The notes under the pieces are model-generated. The model did not search any database and was not told the DNA's origin. It saw only the letters and a list, made by a program, of their open reading frames with translations. Below, piece after piece: positions 9,169-16,540 of a DNA stretch of 30,309 nt. Where the stretch lies: positions 1 to 30,309 of the forward strand of contig JANQLI010000140.1 in assembly GCA_028280675.1 (NCBI GenBank), in the 5' to 3' direction. The position numbers were made by a program, and so were the translations under genes. Source of the stretch: Alphaproteobacteria bacterium. Lineage in GTDB: Bacteria; Pseudomonadota; Alphaproteobacteria; SMXP01. Every line of letters begins with the position of its first letter. Position 1 is the stretch's first letter.

Positions 9169-9852
9169 ATGGAAGCCTATCTCAACGATTTCTTTTTTGG
9201 CATCTATCCTTATATCGCTTTGATGGTGATGGTGGTGGGGACGATCCTGCGTTATGATCAAGACCCATACTCTTGGAAAGCGGATTCCAGTCAGCTAATG
9301 CGCAGTAAGGGTATGCGCTGGGGGAACAATCTCTTTCATGTCGGTATTATTCTTCTTTTCTTCGGTCACTTTGTTGGCTTGCTCACACCAGAATCCGTTT
9401 ACCATCTCTTTATGACGTCTGCGCAAAAGCAGTGGCTCGCATACACAGCGGGCGGTATTTTTGGGTGGATCTGTTTTGTGGGGATGGTGATGTTGATCTA
9501 TCGCCGTCTCACAGATCCGCGTATCCGTGCAATCACCAAACCTGCTGATATGATCGTTCTGTTGCTTATCTTTGCGCAATTGGTCCTTGGGTTGGCGACG
9601 ATCCCGGAATCACGGGCACATCCCGACGGCAGTTCCATGATCGCCCTGGCGAATTGGGCGCAATATATTGTGACGTTCCGCGCCGGCGCCGCTGACTTTG
9701 TTCTTCACGAGGCATTGATCTTTAAGCTGCATATTGTCCTGGGGCTGACACTAGTCTTGATCTTCCCCTTCACGCGCCTTGTGCATATGCTCAGTGCTCC
9801 AATCAAATATCTCTTTCGGTCAGGCTATCAAATCGTGCGTGCACGGGGATAA
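9169..9852 (+). CDS. narI: Respiratory nitrate reductase, cytochrome b gamma subunit NarI
   Basis: A 227-residue integral membrane dihaem cytochrome b that oxidises quinol and anchors NarGH. Five hydrophobic segments are evident. The four haem-b histidines are H57, H67, H188 and H206 (NNLFHVG, FFGHFVG, FKLHIVLG, RLVHML), one residue off the E. coli positions 56/66/187/205. The N-terminal segment NDFFFGIYPYIAL is typical. The Shine-Dalgarno GGAG lies 7 bp before the ATG. It is the last gene of the nar operon, and about 120 bp separate it from the porin gene that follows. Confidence 0.97.
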   Translation: MEAYLNDFFFGIYPYIALMVMVVGTILRYDQDPYSWKADSSQLMRSKGMRWGNNLFHVGIILLFFGHFVGLLTPESVYHLFMTSAQKQWLAYTAGGIFGWICFVGMVMLIYRRLTDPRIRAITKPADMIVLLLIFAQLVLGLATIPESRAHPDGSSMIALANWAQYIVTFRAGAADFVLHEALIFKLHIVLGLTLVLIFPFTRLVHMLSAPIKYLFRSGYQIVRARG

Positions 9853-9902
9853 GTCCGTTGGAATTAGACATATTGTCGCGCTGATAAGAAAAACGACAAG
9901 AC

Positions 9903-9916
9903 TTGACCTGGGTCAT
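9903..9916. promoter_or_regulatory. Second FNR/Dnr/NnrR-type operator, upstream of the porin
   Basis: TTGACCTGGGTCAT differs from the site at 60-73 only in the last base. It lies between narI and the porin start (9974), with a possible -10 (TATCTA) at 9935-9940. Two near-identical copies of a 14-bp palindrome, each in front of a nitrate-respiration-linked gene, make a shared regulator likely. Binding is inferred. Confidence 0.68.
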
Positions 9917-9973
9917 GCGCTTCTGCGGAATGCGTATCTAGAACATCAGAGAAAGTTAATACTGGAGGCAGTT

Positions 9974-11203
9974 ATGTATACACTAAAATCACTCACAATT
10001 GCACCGGCATTTGTGATGCTGCTGCAGACATCTGCGATAGCGGGAGAAACCTTCACAGAAGCCTTACGTGAGGGAGAGGCAGGACTGAATTTCCGGTATC
10101 GGATTGAATCGGTTGAGGAGGACGCCAAAATCAAAGATGCCTTTGCCTCAACGTTACGCACCAATTTTTGGTATAAGTCAGGCGAGTTCAAAGGGCTATC
10201 CGGATATTTTGAATTGCAAAATGTGCTGCCCATTGGCGATAAGTCCTATAACGATACGATCAACGGCAAGACACAATATCCTGTTGTCGCTGATCCAGAA
10301 GGCACTGAGGTCAACCAGGCTTACATCGCTTATTCTGGGATTTCTGATACGAAGTTGATTGTTGGGCGACAAGCCGTGAACCTCGGCAATCAGCGTTTTG
10401 TTGGCTCTGTTGGTTTTCGTCAGAATGATCAAACAGCCGATGCGGCCGTGATTATCAACTCGTCTATTCCGGACACAACGGTGATTTATGGCTATGTGGA
10501 TAATGTGAACCGCATTCAAGGGGATGATCACCCGTTTGGCGATCTCAAAACGCAAACTCACCTCTTGCATGTTGAGAATACCAGTTTAGAGAATATCAAG
10601 CTCACAGTTTATGGCTATTGGATTGATCTCGAAGATATGCCGCTTTATGGCTTGTCTTCACGAACTTTTGGTGTCCGTCTCGATGGCAAACATGACGTGA
10701 GTAACGGCGTGACTTTCAATTATGGCCTCGAATTTGCCCAACAATCTGATCACGCCGATAATCCAACCAATTATGACGCGCATTACATCAATGCGGAAAT
10801 TGGAGTGTCTGCAAATGGGTTCTCTGCTAAAGTTGGGTACGAGGAACTTGGATCAGATGATAGCGTTGCGTTCCAAACGCCCCTTGCGACAGCGCATAAA
10901 TTTAATGGTTGGGCGGATAAGTTCCTTGCAACACCTGCCGGTGGTTTGGAAGACATCTATGCCAAGTTTTCATACAAAACCAAAGCAGATGCAGGTCTAT
11001 TAAAAGATATCACCATCAAAGCAGCATATCATGATTTCTCATCAGAACGTGGTGGTATGGATTATGGCACAGAGGTGGATATGTTGCTCTCAAAGAAGAT
11101 CAATGACAAATATAGCGTCGCTCTGAAAGCCGCTTCGTATGATGCGGATATGTGGTCCAGCGATACCACAAAAGTGTGGTTCACATTCATCGCCAAGTTT
11201 TAG
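9974..11203 (+). CDS. Outer-membrane beta-barrel porin, AlgE/alginate-export-like
   Basis: A 409-residue outer-membrane barrel protein. The ATG at 9974 has TGGAGG at 9963-9968 and opens a clear signal peptide, cleaved near residue 24 (SAIAGETF). An open frame continues upstream into narI but has no ribosome site and would bury the signal peptide. The mature part has alternating hydrophobic/polar strands and ends in IAKF, with the terminal phenylalanine that barrel-assembly machinery recognises. The arrangement (ALREGEAGLNFRYRIE near the N-terminus, VGRQAVNLGNQRFVG mid-protein, AHKFNGWADKFL later) fits the alginate-export-like porin family, whose members mostly have unknown substrates. Its position directly after narGHJI with its own FNR-type site suggests a channel used during nitrate respiration. 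Substrate is not determined by the sequence. Confidence 0.8.
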   Translation: MYTLKSLTIAPAFVMLLQTSAIAGETFTEALREGEAGLNFRYRIESVEEDAKIKDAFASTLRTNFWYKSGEFKGLSGYFELQNVLPIGDKSYNDTINGKTQYPVVADPEGTEVNQAYIAYSGISDTKLIVGRQAVNLGNQRFVGSVGFRQNDQTADAAVIINSSIPDTTVIYGYVDNVNRIQGDDHPFGDLKTQTHLLHVENTSLENIKLTVYGYWIDLEDMPLYGLSSRTFGVRLDGKHDVSNGVTFNYGLEFAQQSDHADNPTNYDAHYINAEIGVSANGFSAKVGYEELGSDDSVAFQTPLATAHKFNGWADKFLATPAGGLEDIYAKFSYKTKADAGLLKDITIKAAYHDFSSERGGMDYGTEVDMLLSKKINDKYSVALKAASYDADMWSSDTTKVWFTFIAKF

Positions 11204-11214
11204 ATATGATCGAC

Positions 11215-11243
11215 AGCCCTGGGCAGCCGGGGCTTTCGGCTTT
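11215..11243 (+). terminator. Weak hairpin after the porin gene, possible terminator
   Basis: AGCCC at 11215-11219 pairs with GGGCT at 11230-11234, followed by TTTCGGCTTT. The stem is only 5 bp and the U-tract is interrupted, so this is a modest candidate. It begins 12 bp after the porin stop codon. Confidence 0.35.
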
Positions 11244-11312
11244 CGAGGTTCTCGCGAGGTAACCCGTTCAATCCGCGTTATAATCTTAGACCGTGGATAA
11301 AGAGTTTGTAAT

Positions 11313-11333
11313 GGGTGCCGGCGCACCCGGCAC
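11313..11333. repeat. GC-rich alternative hairpin
   Basis: GGGTGC and GCACCC (11313-11318 and 11323-11328) form a perfect 6-bp stem with a CGGC loop. The overlapping GTGCCGG and CCGGCAC (11315-11321 and 11327-11333) form a competing 7-bp stem. No T-run follows, so it is not a standard intrinsic terminator. Confidence 0.5.
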
Positions 11334-11707
11334 GATTCGCCAGAATATCATTTGGGCGGCCTCTGCCTTCCGAGACTTCTCTTGTAAAGCCCCATTTGAC
11401 CGCACCACTTTATGATAGAGTCTCAGGCACGGGCGGTCTCATTCCCAATGCTTGATGTGGGCGGATGTGAAATGTTCGAGTTTGATAGCCATAACGTTCT
11501 TCTCCATTTACAGGAGAAAAATAAGGCCTGTTATTGGGAGAGAGCCTCGCGGAAACCTCGTAATTTTAGTTCAACCCGCGATTGCCCGACCCCTTGATTC
11601 GTAGTTAGGAGGTCGGGGTGTTAACGCCTTGTATTCCTTATGTTTTCAGCGTCGTGAAATCGCACGTGTAAGAAACGTGTAACTTAGATTTGCTCAAGAA
11701 GTGACAA

Positions 11708-12841
11708 TTATTTAAGCATGGTCGTGACAGCAACTCCAATAAAGTTGGCTACCGCATAACCAAAGATGCCACACATGATTGCAGGGGTCACGAGATCTTT
11801 CCACCCTTTTGATGTTGCAATGGCCGCCGTTGCTGCGGGACCAACGATAGCAGCACCCGAAGCCACAATTGTTTCCGCAAGGTCAAACTTTAAAAATTTG
11901 GCAACTCCAATGATCACGATAAGGTGCGTGATGATAATAAAGCATCCATACACAAAGAGAATGAGAGCGGACTCTAGGAATTGCGTAGCGCTGGTGCTGG
12001 CGCCAATAACGGCAAAAAAGATATACATTATAAAGACGCCAATATCGAAGTCGCCTTCTAACTTGCTTAATGTTTTTGGGAAGATATTGGCAAAGGCAAC
12101 AGCGACAATCGTGACAAAGAGAATGCTAAATTGTTCATAGCCGAGTTCTGACGCGATAGCGTACGAAATTGCGCAGATAATAAAGCTGAGCGCCACTGCC
12201 CCCGTGACGTGATGCAGGAGAAAGTGCGATTTTTCCGATCCAGCAACGTCATCACCTGATGGTGTGGCCGTTTCATCAATTACGGTTGATGGCACCATGC
12301 GCCGTATAAAAGGAATACTTGGCAAGGCCAGTAGGGTCATTAAGGCCATAATGCTGACGGGACTACTGGCACTGAGGGCGGCGGCAGAAAGTTCTGCCGG
12401 CATTTCAACGGCTTTTGAAACGGCAACGTAATTCATCGCACCACCTATCCACCCTCCTGTAAAAGCCCCGGCAACCTGTGCGCCTCCTTCCCCTAAGTTA
12501 AAAAGGAAGAAGCCCGAGATGGTTCCAATACAAGTAGCAACACCTGCGAAAAAGAAAATGATCAGAACTATGCCGCTTTCTTTAAAGATGCGGCGCAAAT
12601 CCGCTTTGTAGAGAAGAAGGGGAATACCAAGAGGTACGAGATAGCCGCCGACAAAGTCATATAAAGGCGCTGAGAGCGGAATAAAACCAAGGTTGGAAAG
12701 CGCCAAGCCACCGACGATGACCCAAAGAACACCTGAGGTTTTGCGTCCAATAGCATTGGTATCAGCCCAGGTTCCAAACCAGGCCAAGCCAAGGATGACG
12801 GCCCCGAGTGCGAAGAAATTTTCAGCTTCGATATATGGCAT
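11708..12841 (-). CDS. DUF819 family multi-pass membrane protein
   Basis: A 377-residue integral membrane protein of the DUF819 (YjcL-like) family, with about ten hydrophobic segments. The hallmark glycine-rich segment GGWIGGAMNYVAVSKA lies around residues 138-153. A second small-residue-rich segment (AETIVASGAAIVGPAATAAIA, split by loops) lies near the C-terminus and suggests an inverted-repeat transporter-like fold. No substrate is established for the family as far as I know. The start has a strong purine-rich ribosome site (GGGAGAGGG) about 4 bp upstream on the minus strand. It lies 80 bp downstream of the short-chain dehydrogenase on the same strand and may be co-transcribed with it. Confidence 0.85.
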   Translation of the reverse strand: MPYIEAENFFALGAVILGLAWFGTWADTNAIGRKTSGVLWVIVGGLALSNLGFIPLSAPLYDFVGGYLVPLGIPLLLYKADLRRIFKESGIVLIIFFFAGVATCIGTISGFFLFNLGEGGAQVAGAFTGGWIGGAMNYVAVSKAVEMPAELSAAALSASSPVSIMALMTLLALPSIPFIRRMVPSTVIDETATPSGDDVAGSEKSHFLLHHVTGAVALSFIICAISYAIASELGYEQFSILFVTIVAVAFANIFPKTLSKLEGDFDIGVFIMYIFFAVIGASTSATQFLESALILFVYGCFIIITHLIVIIGVAKFLKFDLAETIVASGAAIVGPAATAAIATSKGWKDLVTPAIMCGIFGYAVANFIGVAVTTMLK

Positions 12842-12921
12842 GGCACCCTCTCCCTCTCAATCAAGGCTAGTGTTTTTCTTGTATGCTTAAAAATAAGTTC
12901 TGCTAATTAAAGGCTTAATGT

Positions 12922-13791
12922 TCACTTATGCGTCATTGATGGTGCTTTTCCCACAAACCACCAATTAGCATCGGTTACGTCGCGGATCAGCTTAGGGCGA
13001 TCATTTTCATTAAGTGACTTTATGTGATGACCCACTTTGATGGCTTGATCACCCACGAGATGGCGTAATGAGGTATCGTTCGTTTCGATTAAGTGCGTGA
13101 TGTATTCGGCAACGATGTTTGGGTCATTCCGTTCGCTAGTTGGCGGTGTTTTTGTTGGGGATATATTTTGCCTCAAAGCTTCGATGAGAGGTGCGTAAGG
13201 GCTGTCTGAGTTTACCTGTGTGTATTGTTCGGTTTTTGTCATGAGCTCCGTTGCGAACGCACCGGGCTGTAAGATGTTCACGTTGATGCCGAAGGGTGCG
13301 ACTTCGGACGACAGGCTTTCGGATGCAAGCTCAAGGGCGGCCTTGCTTGCGGCATACGCGCTATCTCCAGGAAGACCGATGAGTGCAGAGAGCGAAGAGA
13401 TCATGATGATCTGTCCATATTCTTGCGCTCGCATCATGGGTAATACCGCGCGCGCCATGTGCCACGGACCGAAGAAATTCGTTTCCATCACCTGTCGATA
13501 ATCTTCTTCGGGCATATCTTCGAAAGCGCCAAGACGATTGATACCGGCATTATTAATCAGAACATCAAGGTGTCCTTCTTCGTCCCGAATGGTTTGTAGT
13601 GCTGATGCAATATCGGAGGCTTTGCAGATGTTCAATTCAAGAAGTCGGCATGTTTTATCTAATTCTGGGGGAATCAACTTGTGGCTTTTTTGCCTCACAC
13701 CTGCATAAACGGTATGCCCTGCAGCGTGACAGGCTATGGCAGTGTGAAAACCGATGCCTGTACGGGCTCCTGTGATTAAAATGACGGCCAT
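12922..13791 (-). CDS. Short-chain dehydrogenase/reductase
   Basis: A 289-residue classical SDR with a Rossmann nucleotide-binding motif GARTGIG (residues 8-14), NNAG (80-83), the catalytic serine in MISSLSA (residues 132-133) and YAASK (Y146, K150). An in-frame TTG at 13815 would lengthen it by 8 residues. I prefer the ATG at 13791, which has an AGGG-like site upstream and begins right before the first beta strand. The C-terminal 80 residues (after the active site) are unlike the shorter SDRs and resemble SDRs of about 280-290 residues with unknown substrates. The gene is divergent from the TonB receptor and upstream of the DUF819 gene. I cannot name the substrate. Confidence 0.88.
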   Translation of the reverse strand: MAVILITGARTGIGFHTAIACHAAGHTVYAGVRQKSHKLIPPELDKTCRLLELNICKASDIASALQTIRDEEGHLDVLINNAGINRLGAFEDMPEEDYRQVMETNFFGPWHMARAVLPMMRAQEYGQIIMISSLSALIGLPGDSAYAASKAALELASESLSSEVAPFGINVNILQPGAFATELMTKTEQYTQVNSDSPYAPLIEALRQNISPTKTPPTSERNDPNIVAEYITHLIETNDTSLRHLVGDQAIKVGHHIKSLNENDRPKLIRDVTDANWWFVGKAPSMTHK

Positions 13792-13858
13792 GTCGATATC
13801 CCTAGAATGAGCCAAATTTATCGATTTCTACGGCAGAATAGGCGGATTCTTAGGGTTT

Positions 13859-13887
13859 TTCAGATTACTTTTTCTAATGCATATAAT
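13859..13887 (+). promoter_or_regulatory. Putative sigma-70 promoter for the TonB receptor
   Basis: A perfect TATAAT at 13882-13887 lies 17 bp after TTCAGA (13859-13864), a 4-of-6 match to TTGACA. It would give a leader of about 145 nt before the receptor start and would place the tandem repeats in the transcript. A 5-bp inverted repeat (13894-13898 with 13908-13912) lies near the predicted start of transcription. No experiment is implied. Confidence 0.4.
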
Positions 13888-13930
13888 TAAAAACTATCAG
13901 TTGTTGGGATAGCCCTAATCAATACTCTAT

Positions 13931-13964
13931 TTCTCAATGGGCACTGGTTCTCAATGGGCACTGG
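13931..13964 (+). repeat. Perfect 17-bp tandem duplication in the receptor leader
   Basis: TTCTCAATGGGCACTGG occurs at 13931-13947 and again, with no spacer, at 13948-13964. A shorter imperfect repeat (CAAATAGGGGAATCT followed by CAATAGGGGGA, about 14006-14031) lies between it and the start codon. The exact identity of the two copies indicates a recent slippage event or selection for two identical sites. Confidence 0.9.
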
Positions 13965-14037
13965 CTTTGACGCGGACATGCGCTCATTTTTGAATCAACA
14001 TCTCCAAATAGGGGAATCTCAATAGGGGGAGAATTTA

Positions 14038-16311
14038 ATGTCTATACATTCTCGTAGAATTTTAATGGGTTGTACAGCTGTCGCGGCTTTACTCGTTACT
14101 GATATGGTCCAAATGGCACAAGCGGCCGTCGATGAGCTGGTTGTGACGTCACAACGCCGGGCGCAATCGATCACTGATGTTCCGATTGCTGTGACGGCTT
14201 TTGATGCCAACATGATCCAAAAAATGGGCATCAATGAAGCCAAAGATTACTTGGCCATGACACCAAACGTGTCATTCTCTGAATCAGGTCAGGCGGGTAA
14301 CCGGTCTGTGAGTATCAATATTCGCGGTGTTGGAAACGTTGATTTGGGCGAAGTGACCTCTGCGAATTCCATTGGTTATTACTTAGATGAATTGAGTGTG
14401 GGTAACACGGCTAATGGTGTCGTCAACCCTCAGCTTTATGATATGGAAGGGATTGAGGTGCTGCGTGGTCCGCAAGGTACTTACTTTGGTCGTAATGCGG
14501 CTGGTGGTGCACTAAACATCCGTACAAAACTACCGACGGATGAGTTTGAAGGTTCTTTTGAAGCGACCTACGGCAGTTTCGATACATGGGGCTTCAATAG
14601 CGTACTCAATGTACCATTTTCTGAAAAAGTTATGTCGCGCTTTGTGCTGTCGTATGAAGAGGGCGATGGCGTGACGGAAAACGTGAACCCAACTGGTTCA
14701 GATCCAAATTATGAACACATGCATGTTCGCGGTGCCTTACGTGCCATGCCCACTGATTCTCTGACTGTAGATTTATCGGTGAGTTATACAGATGAAGACC
14801 AAGGTGCAGATGATACTGTAGCTACAGGCGTGCTGGACCTGGATACCAAGAGTATTTTTGGAGATATGTTTATTCCGGTTGATTCTGGAATCGGCTTCTA
14901 CCCAAGTAACGATGATAAGTTTGATCATGATAGAGAGGAATTTAACAACAGCGAATTCCTTATCGTGAACTTGCGTGCTCAGTTGGATTTTGATCGTTTT
15001 ATGGTTCGTTCTATCACTGGTCTTGTGGATACAGAAACAGAGCGTAAATTTGACCAAGACAATATATTCACCGATACGGTTAATCGGGATAATTTGTATG
15101 AAGGCGAATCCATTAGTCAAGAAATTCGCTTTCAATCAACAGGAGATTGGGGTGTTGATTGGATTGTGGGTGGTCTTTATGCCGAAGACACAATCGAGCA
15201 GTTCAACTCTATTACAGCTGGTGCGGATGGATCTTTTGACCATCCAAATATAGTTGGGCCTGGCCCAGATGGTTTACTTCCTCCAATTCCGCCGGGTTTC
15301 CGTATTAACGAGAATAATCGCAAGTTTGAAACGGAAAGTTGGGCTATTTTTGCAGACTTGACTTGGCATGCTACTGAGCAAATTGATGTTATTGTCGGTG
15401 GACGTTTTAGCCATGACGAAGTTTCAGTTCGGCAATTTGATACGGTTGCTTTTGAGGGCGCCGTGCCAGATGTAAGTGGAAAAGTAGATTTTGATAACTT
15501 TACTCCTCGCCTTGTAGTGAGTTGGGATATTAATGACAGCACCAATATTTATGCTTCTGCTTCGGCTGGTTATAAAGCTGGTGGTCTTGACCCCGACGCT
15601 AGTGGTAAGGAATTCGATGAGGAAAAATTGTGGAGTTACGAGGTTGGTATTAAAGGTGATGCCGCTGATGGGCGTGTTCGATATAGCGCTGCAGCATTTC
15701 TCGTAGACTGGGAAGATATGCAGGTTCAATCTAACTTCTTGGCTGTTCCGGGTGATATTAGTTCGGCTGTTGAATCAACACTCAACGCAGAATCAGCGCA
15801 GAACTGGGGCCTTGAAGGTGAATTGATTGCTGAGCTTACCGATAATCTTACGTTGCAACTTGGTGCCGGTTACATCGATAGTGAGTTTGAGGACTTCAAA
15901 AATGCTGTTCTCTCAGGTGGTGCCATCGTAGATGTTACTGGGCAACGCCTTCCTGGAGCGCCCGAGTGGACTTACAATGCGGCGCTTGATTATCGTCGTC
16001 CATTGTCGAACTCAGACTTGGAAGGGTTTGCTAGAGCTGAACTTTTTGGTAGATCTGAATCACGCTCGAATATTGAAGCTGTTGCCGCACCGATTCTCGG
16101 ATTGCCTGACTTCCCATACGAAAGCCCAAGCTTCACAGTTGTAAACTTGCGTTTCGGTGTGGAGACAGAGCAATGGGGTGTTGATGCCTTCGTCGAAAAT
16201 CTCTTCGAGGAAGATTACTACACCAGCTCAAATGATAACTTTGGTATTTCTGGTATGCGCGTTCGTCCGCACCCACGTGTTCTGGGTGTACGTGGTCGCG
16301 TCAACTTCTAA
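14038..16311 (+). CDS. TonB-dependent outer-membrane receptor
   Basis: A 757-residue TonB-dependent transporter for energy-driven uptake across the outer membrane. A signal peptide ends near residue 29 (AQA). The mature N-terminus has DELVVTSQR, a likely TonB box. The plug domain spans about residues 45-160 with SINIRGVGN and EVLRGPQGTYFGRNAAGGALNI, and the 22-strand barrel occupies the rest. The protein ends in GRVNF with a terminal aromatic residue. The style (TSQRRAQSITDVPIAVTAF, NAAGGALNIRT) is that of the large group of receptors from marine and sphingomonad-type bacteria, whose substrates range from siderophores to oligosaccharides and aromatics. No FecA-type signalling domain is present. 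The following operon argues for an organic nutrient rather than iron, but the substrate cannot be read from the sequence. Confidence 0.95.
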   Translation: MSIHSRRILMGCTAVAALLVTDMVQMAQAAVDELVVTSQRRAQSITDVPIAVTAFDANMIQKMGINEAKDYLAMTPNVSFSESGQAGNRSVSINIRGVGNVDLGEVTSANSIGYYLDELSVGNTANGVVNPQLYDMEGIEVLRGPQGTYFGRNAAGGALNIRTKLPTDEFEGSFEATYGSFDTWGFNSVLNVPFSEKVMSRFVLSYEEGDGVTENVNPTGSDPNYEHMHVRGALRAMPTDSLTVDLSVSYTDEDQGADDTVATGVLDLDTKSIFGDMFIPVDSGIGFYPSNDDKFDHDREEFNNSEFLIVNLRAQLDFDRFMVRSITGLVDTETERKFDQDNIFTDTVNRDNLYEGESISQEIRFQSTGDWGVDWIVGGLYAEDTIEQFNSITAGADGSFDHPNIVGPGPDGLLPPIPPGFRINENNRKFETESWAIFADLTWHATEQIDVIVGGRFSHDEVSVRQFDTVAFEGAVPDVSGKVDFDNFTPRLVVSWDINDSTNIYASASAGYKAGGLDPDASGKEFDEEKLWSYEVGIKGDAADGRVRYSAAAFLVDWEDMQVQSNFLAVPGDISSAVESTLNAESAQNWGLEGELIAELTDNLTLQLGAGYIDSEFEDFKNAVLSGGAIVDVTGQRLPGAPEWTYNAALDYRRPLSNSDLEGFARAELFGRSESRSNIEAVAAPILGLPDFPYESPSFTVVNLRFGVETEQWGVDAFVENLFEEDYYTSSNDNFGISGMRVRPHPRVLGVRGRVNF

Positions 16312-16392
16312 GAAGGCTGAATGGAAATATTCCCCCGGTTCTAGAAGCTGGTAAACAATTGTCTGCCATCGTCGAATAGGACCAAATAGAAT

Positions 16393-16434
16393 CCCCATTC
16401 TGCCTTCGAATAGAAAGTGGAATGGGGTTTTCTT
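16393..16434 (+). terminator. Intrinsic terminator after the TonB receptor
   Basis: CCCCATTC at 16393-16400 pairs perfectly with GAATGGGG at 16420-16427, followed by TTTTCTTT. The 8-bp stem with a 19-nt loop is a good rho-independent terminator and lies about 80 bp after the receptor stop codon. Confidence 0.7.
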
Positions 16435-16447
16435 TACATAAATTCAC

Positions 16448-16490
16448 AGGCTGTCGCTCTGAGGAGCACCAAGGAACGGCAGCCTTTTTT
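16448..16490 (+). terminator. Second, stronger intrinsic terminator
   Basis: AGGCTGTCG at 16448-16456 pairs with CGGCAGCCT at 16477-16485 (one T-G wobble) and runs into a six-T tract. Only 50 bp remain before the next gene, so that gene needs a promoter in this short space or depends on read-through of two terminators. Confidence 0.75.
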
Positions 16491-16540
16491 GTGCCTGAGC
16501 TCAACTAATATAAGTTATAGTTCTCAGAATCTTTGCGGTG

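Larger units (their letters stand above)
11204..11707. other. Gene-poor intergenic stretch between porin and DUF819 gene
   Basis: About 500 bp with no convincing gene. A 61-codon frame at 11412-11597 lacks a ribosome site and resembles no family I know. Hairpins include 11215-11234 and 11313-11333. A 7-bp inverted repeat (CCCGACC at 11585-11591 with GGTCGGG at 11611-11617) and an 8-bp direct repeat ACGTGTAA at 11664-11671 and 11675-11682, exactly one helical turn apart, are also present. A TATAAT sits at 11279-11284 without a matching -35. The stretch could hold a small RNA or a decayed gene, but the sequence does not decide. Confidence 0.5.

Noticed and set aside
9779..9973. N-terminal extension of the porin frame into narI
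   Set aside because: There is no ribosome site, it overlaps narI and it would place 65 residues ahead of a clear signal peptide.
11250..11285. Possible tRNA-like T-arm (GTTCAATCC) with nearby TATAAT
   Set aside because: The flanking stem has a mismatch and no acceptor, D or anticodon stem can be built around it.
11412..11597. 61-codon frame in the gene-poor stretch
   Set aside because: There is no Shine-Dalgarno sequence, no family resemblance and no operon context.
13792..13815. TTG start giving an 8-residue extension of the SDR
   Set aside because: The ATG at 13791 directly precedes the first Rossmann strand and has an AGGG-like site; TTG starts are rarer.
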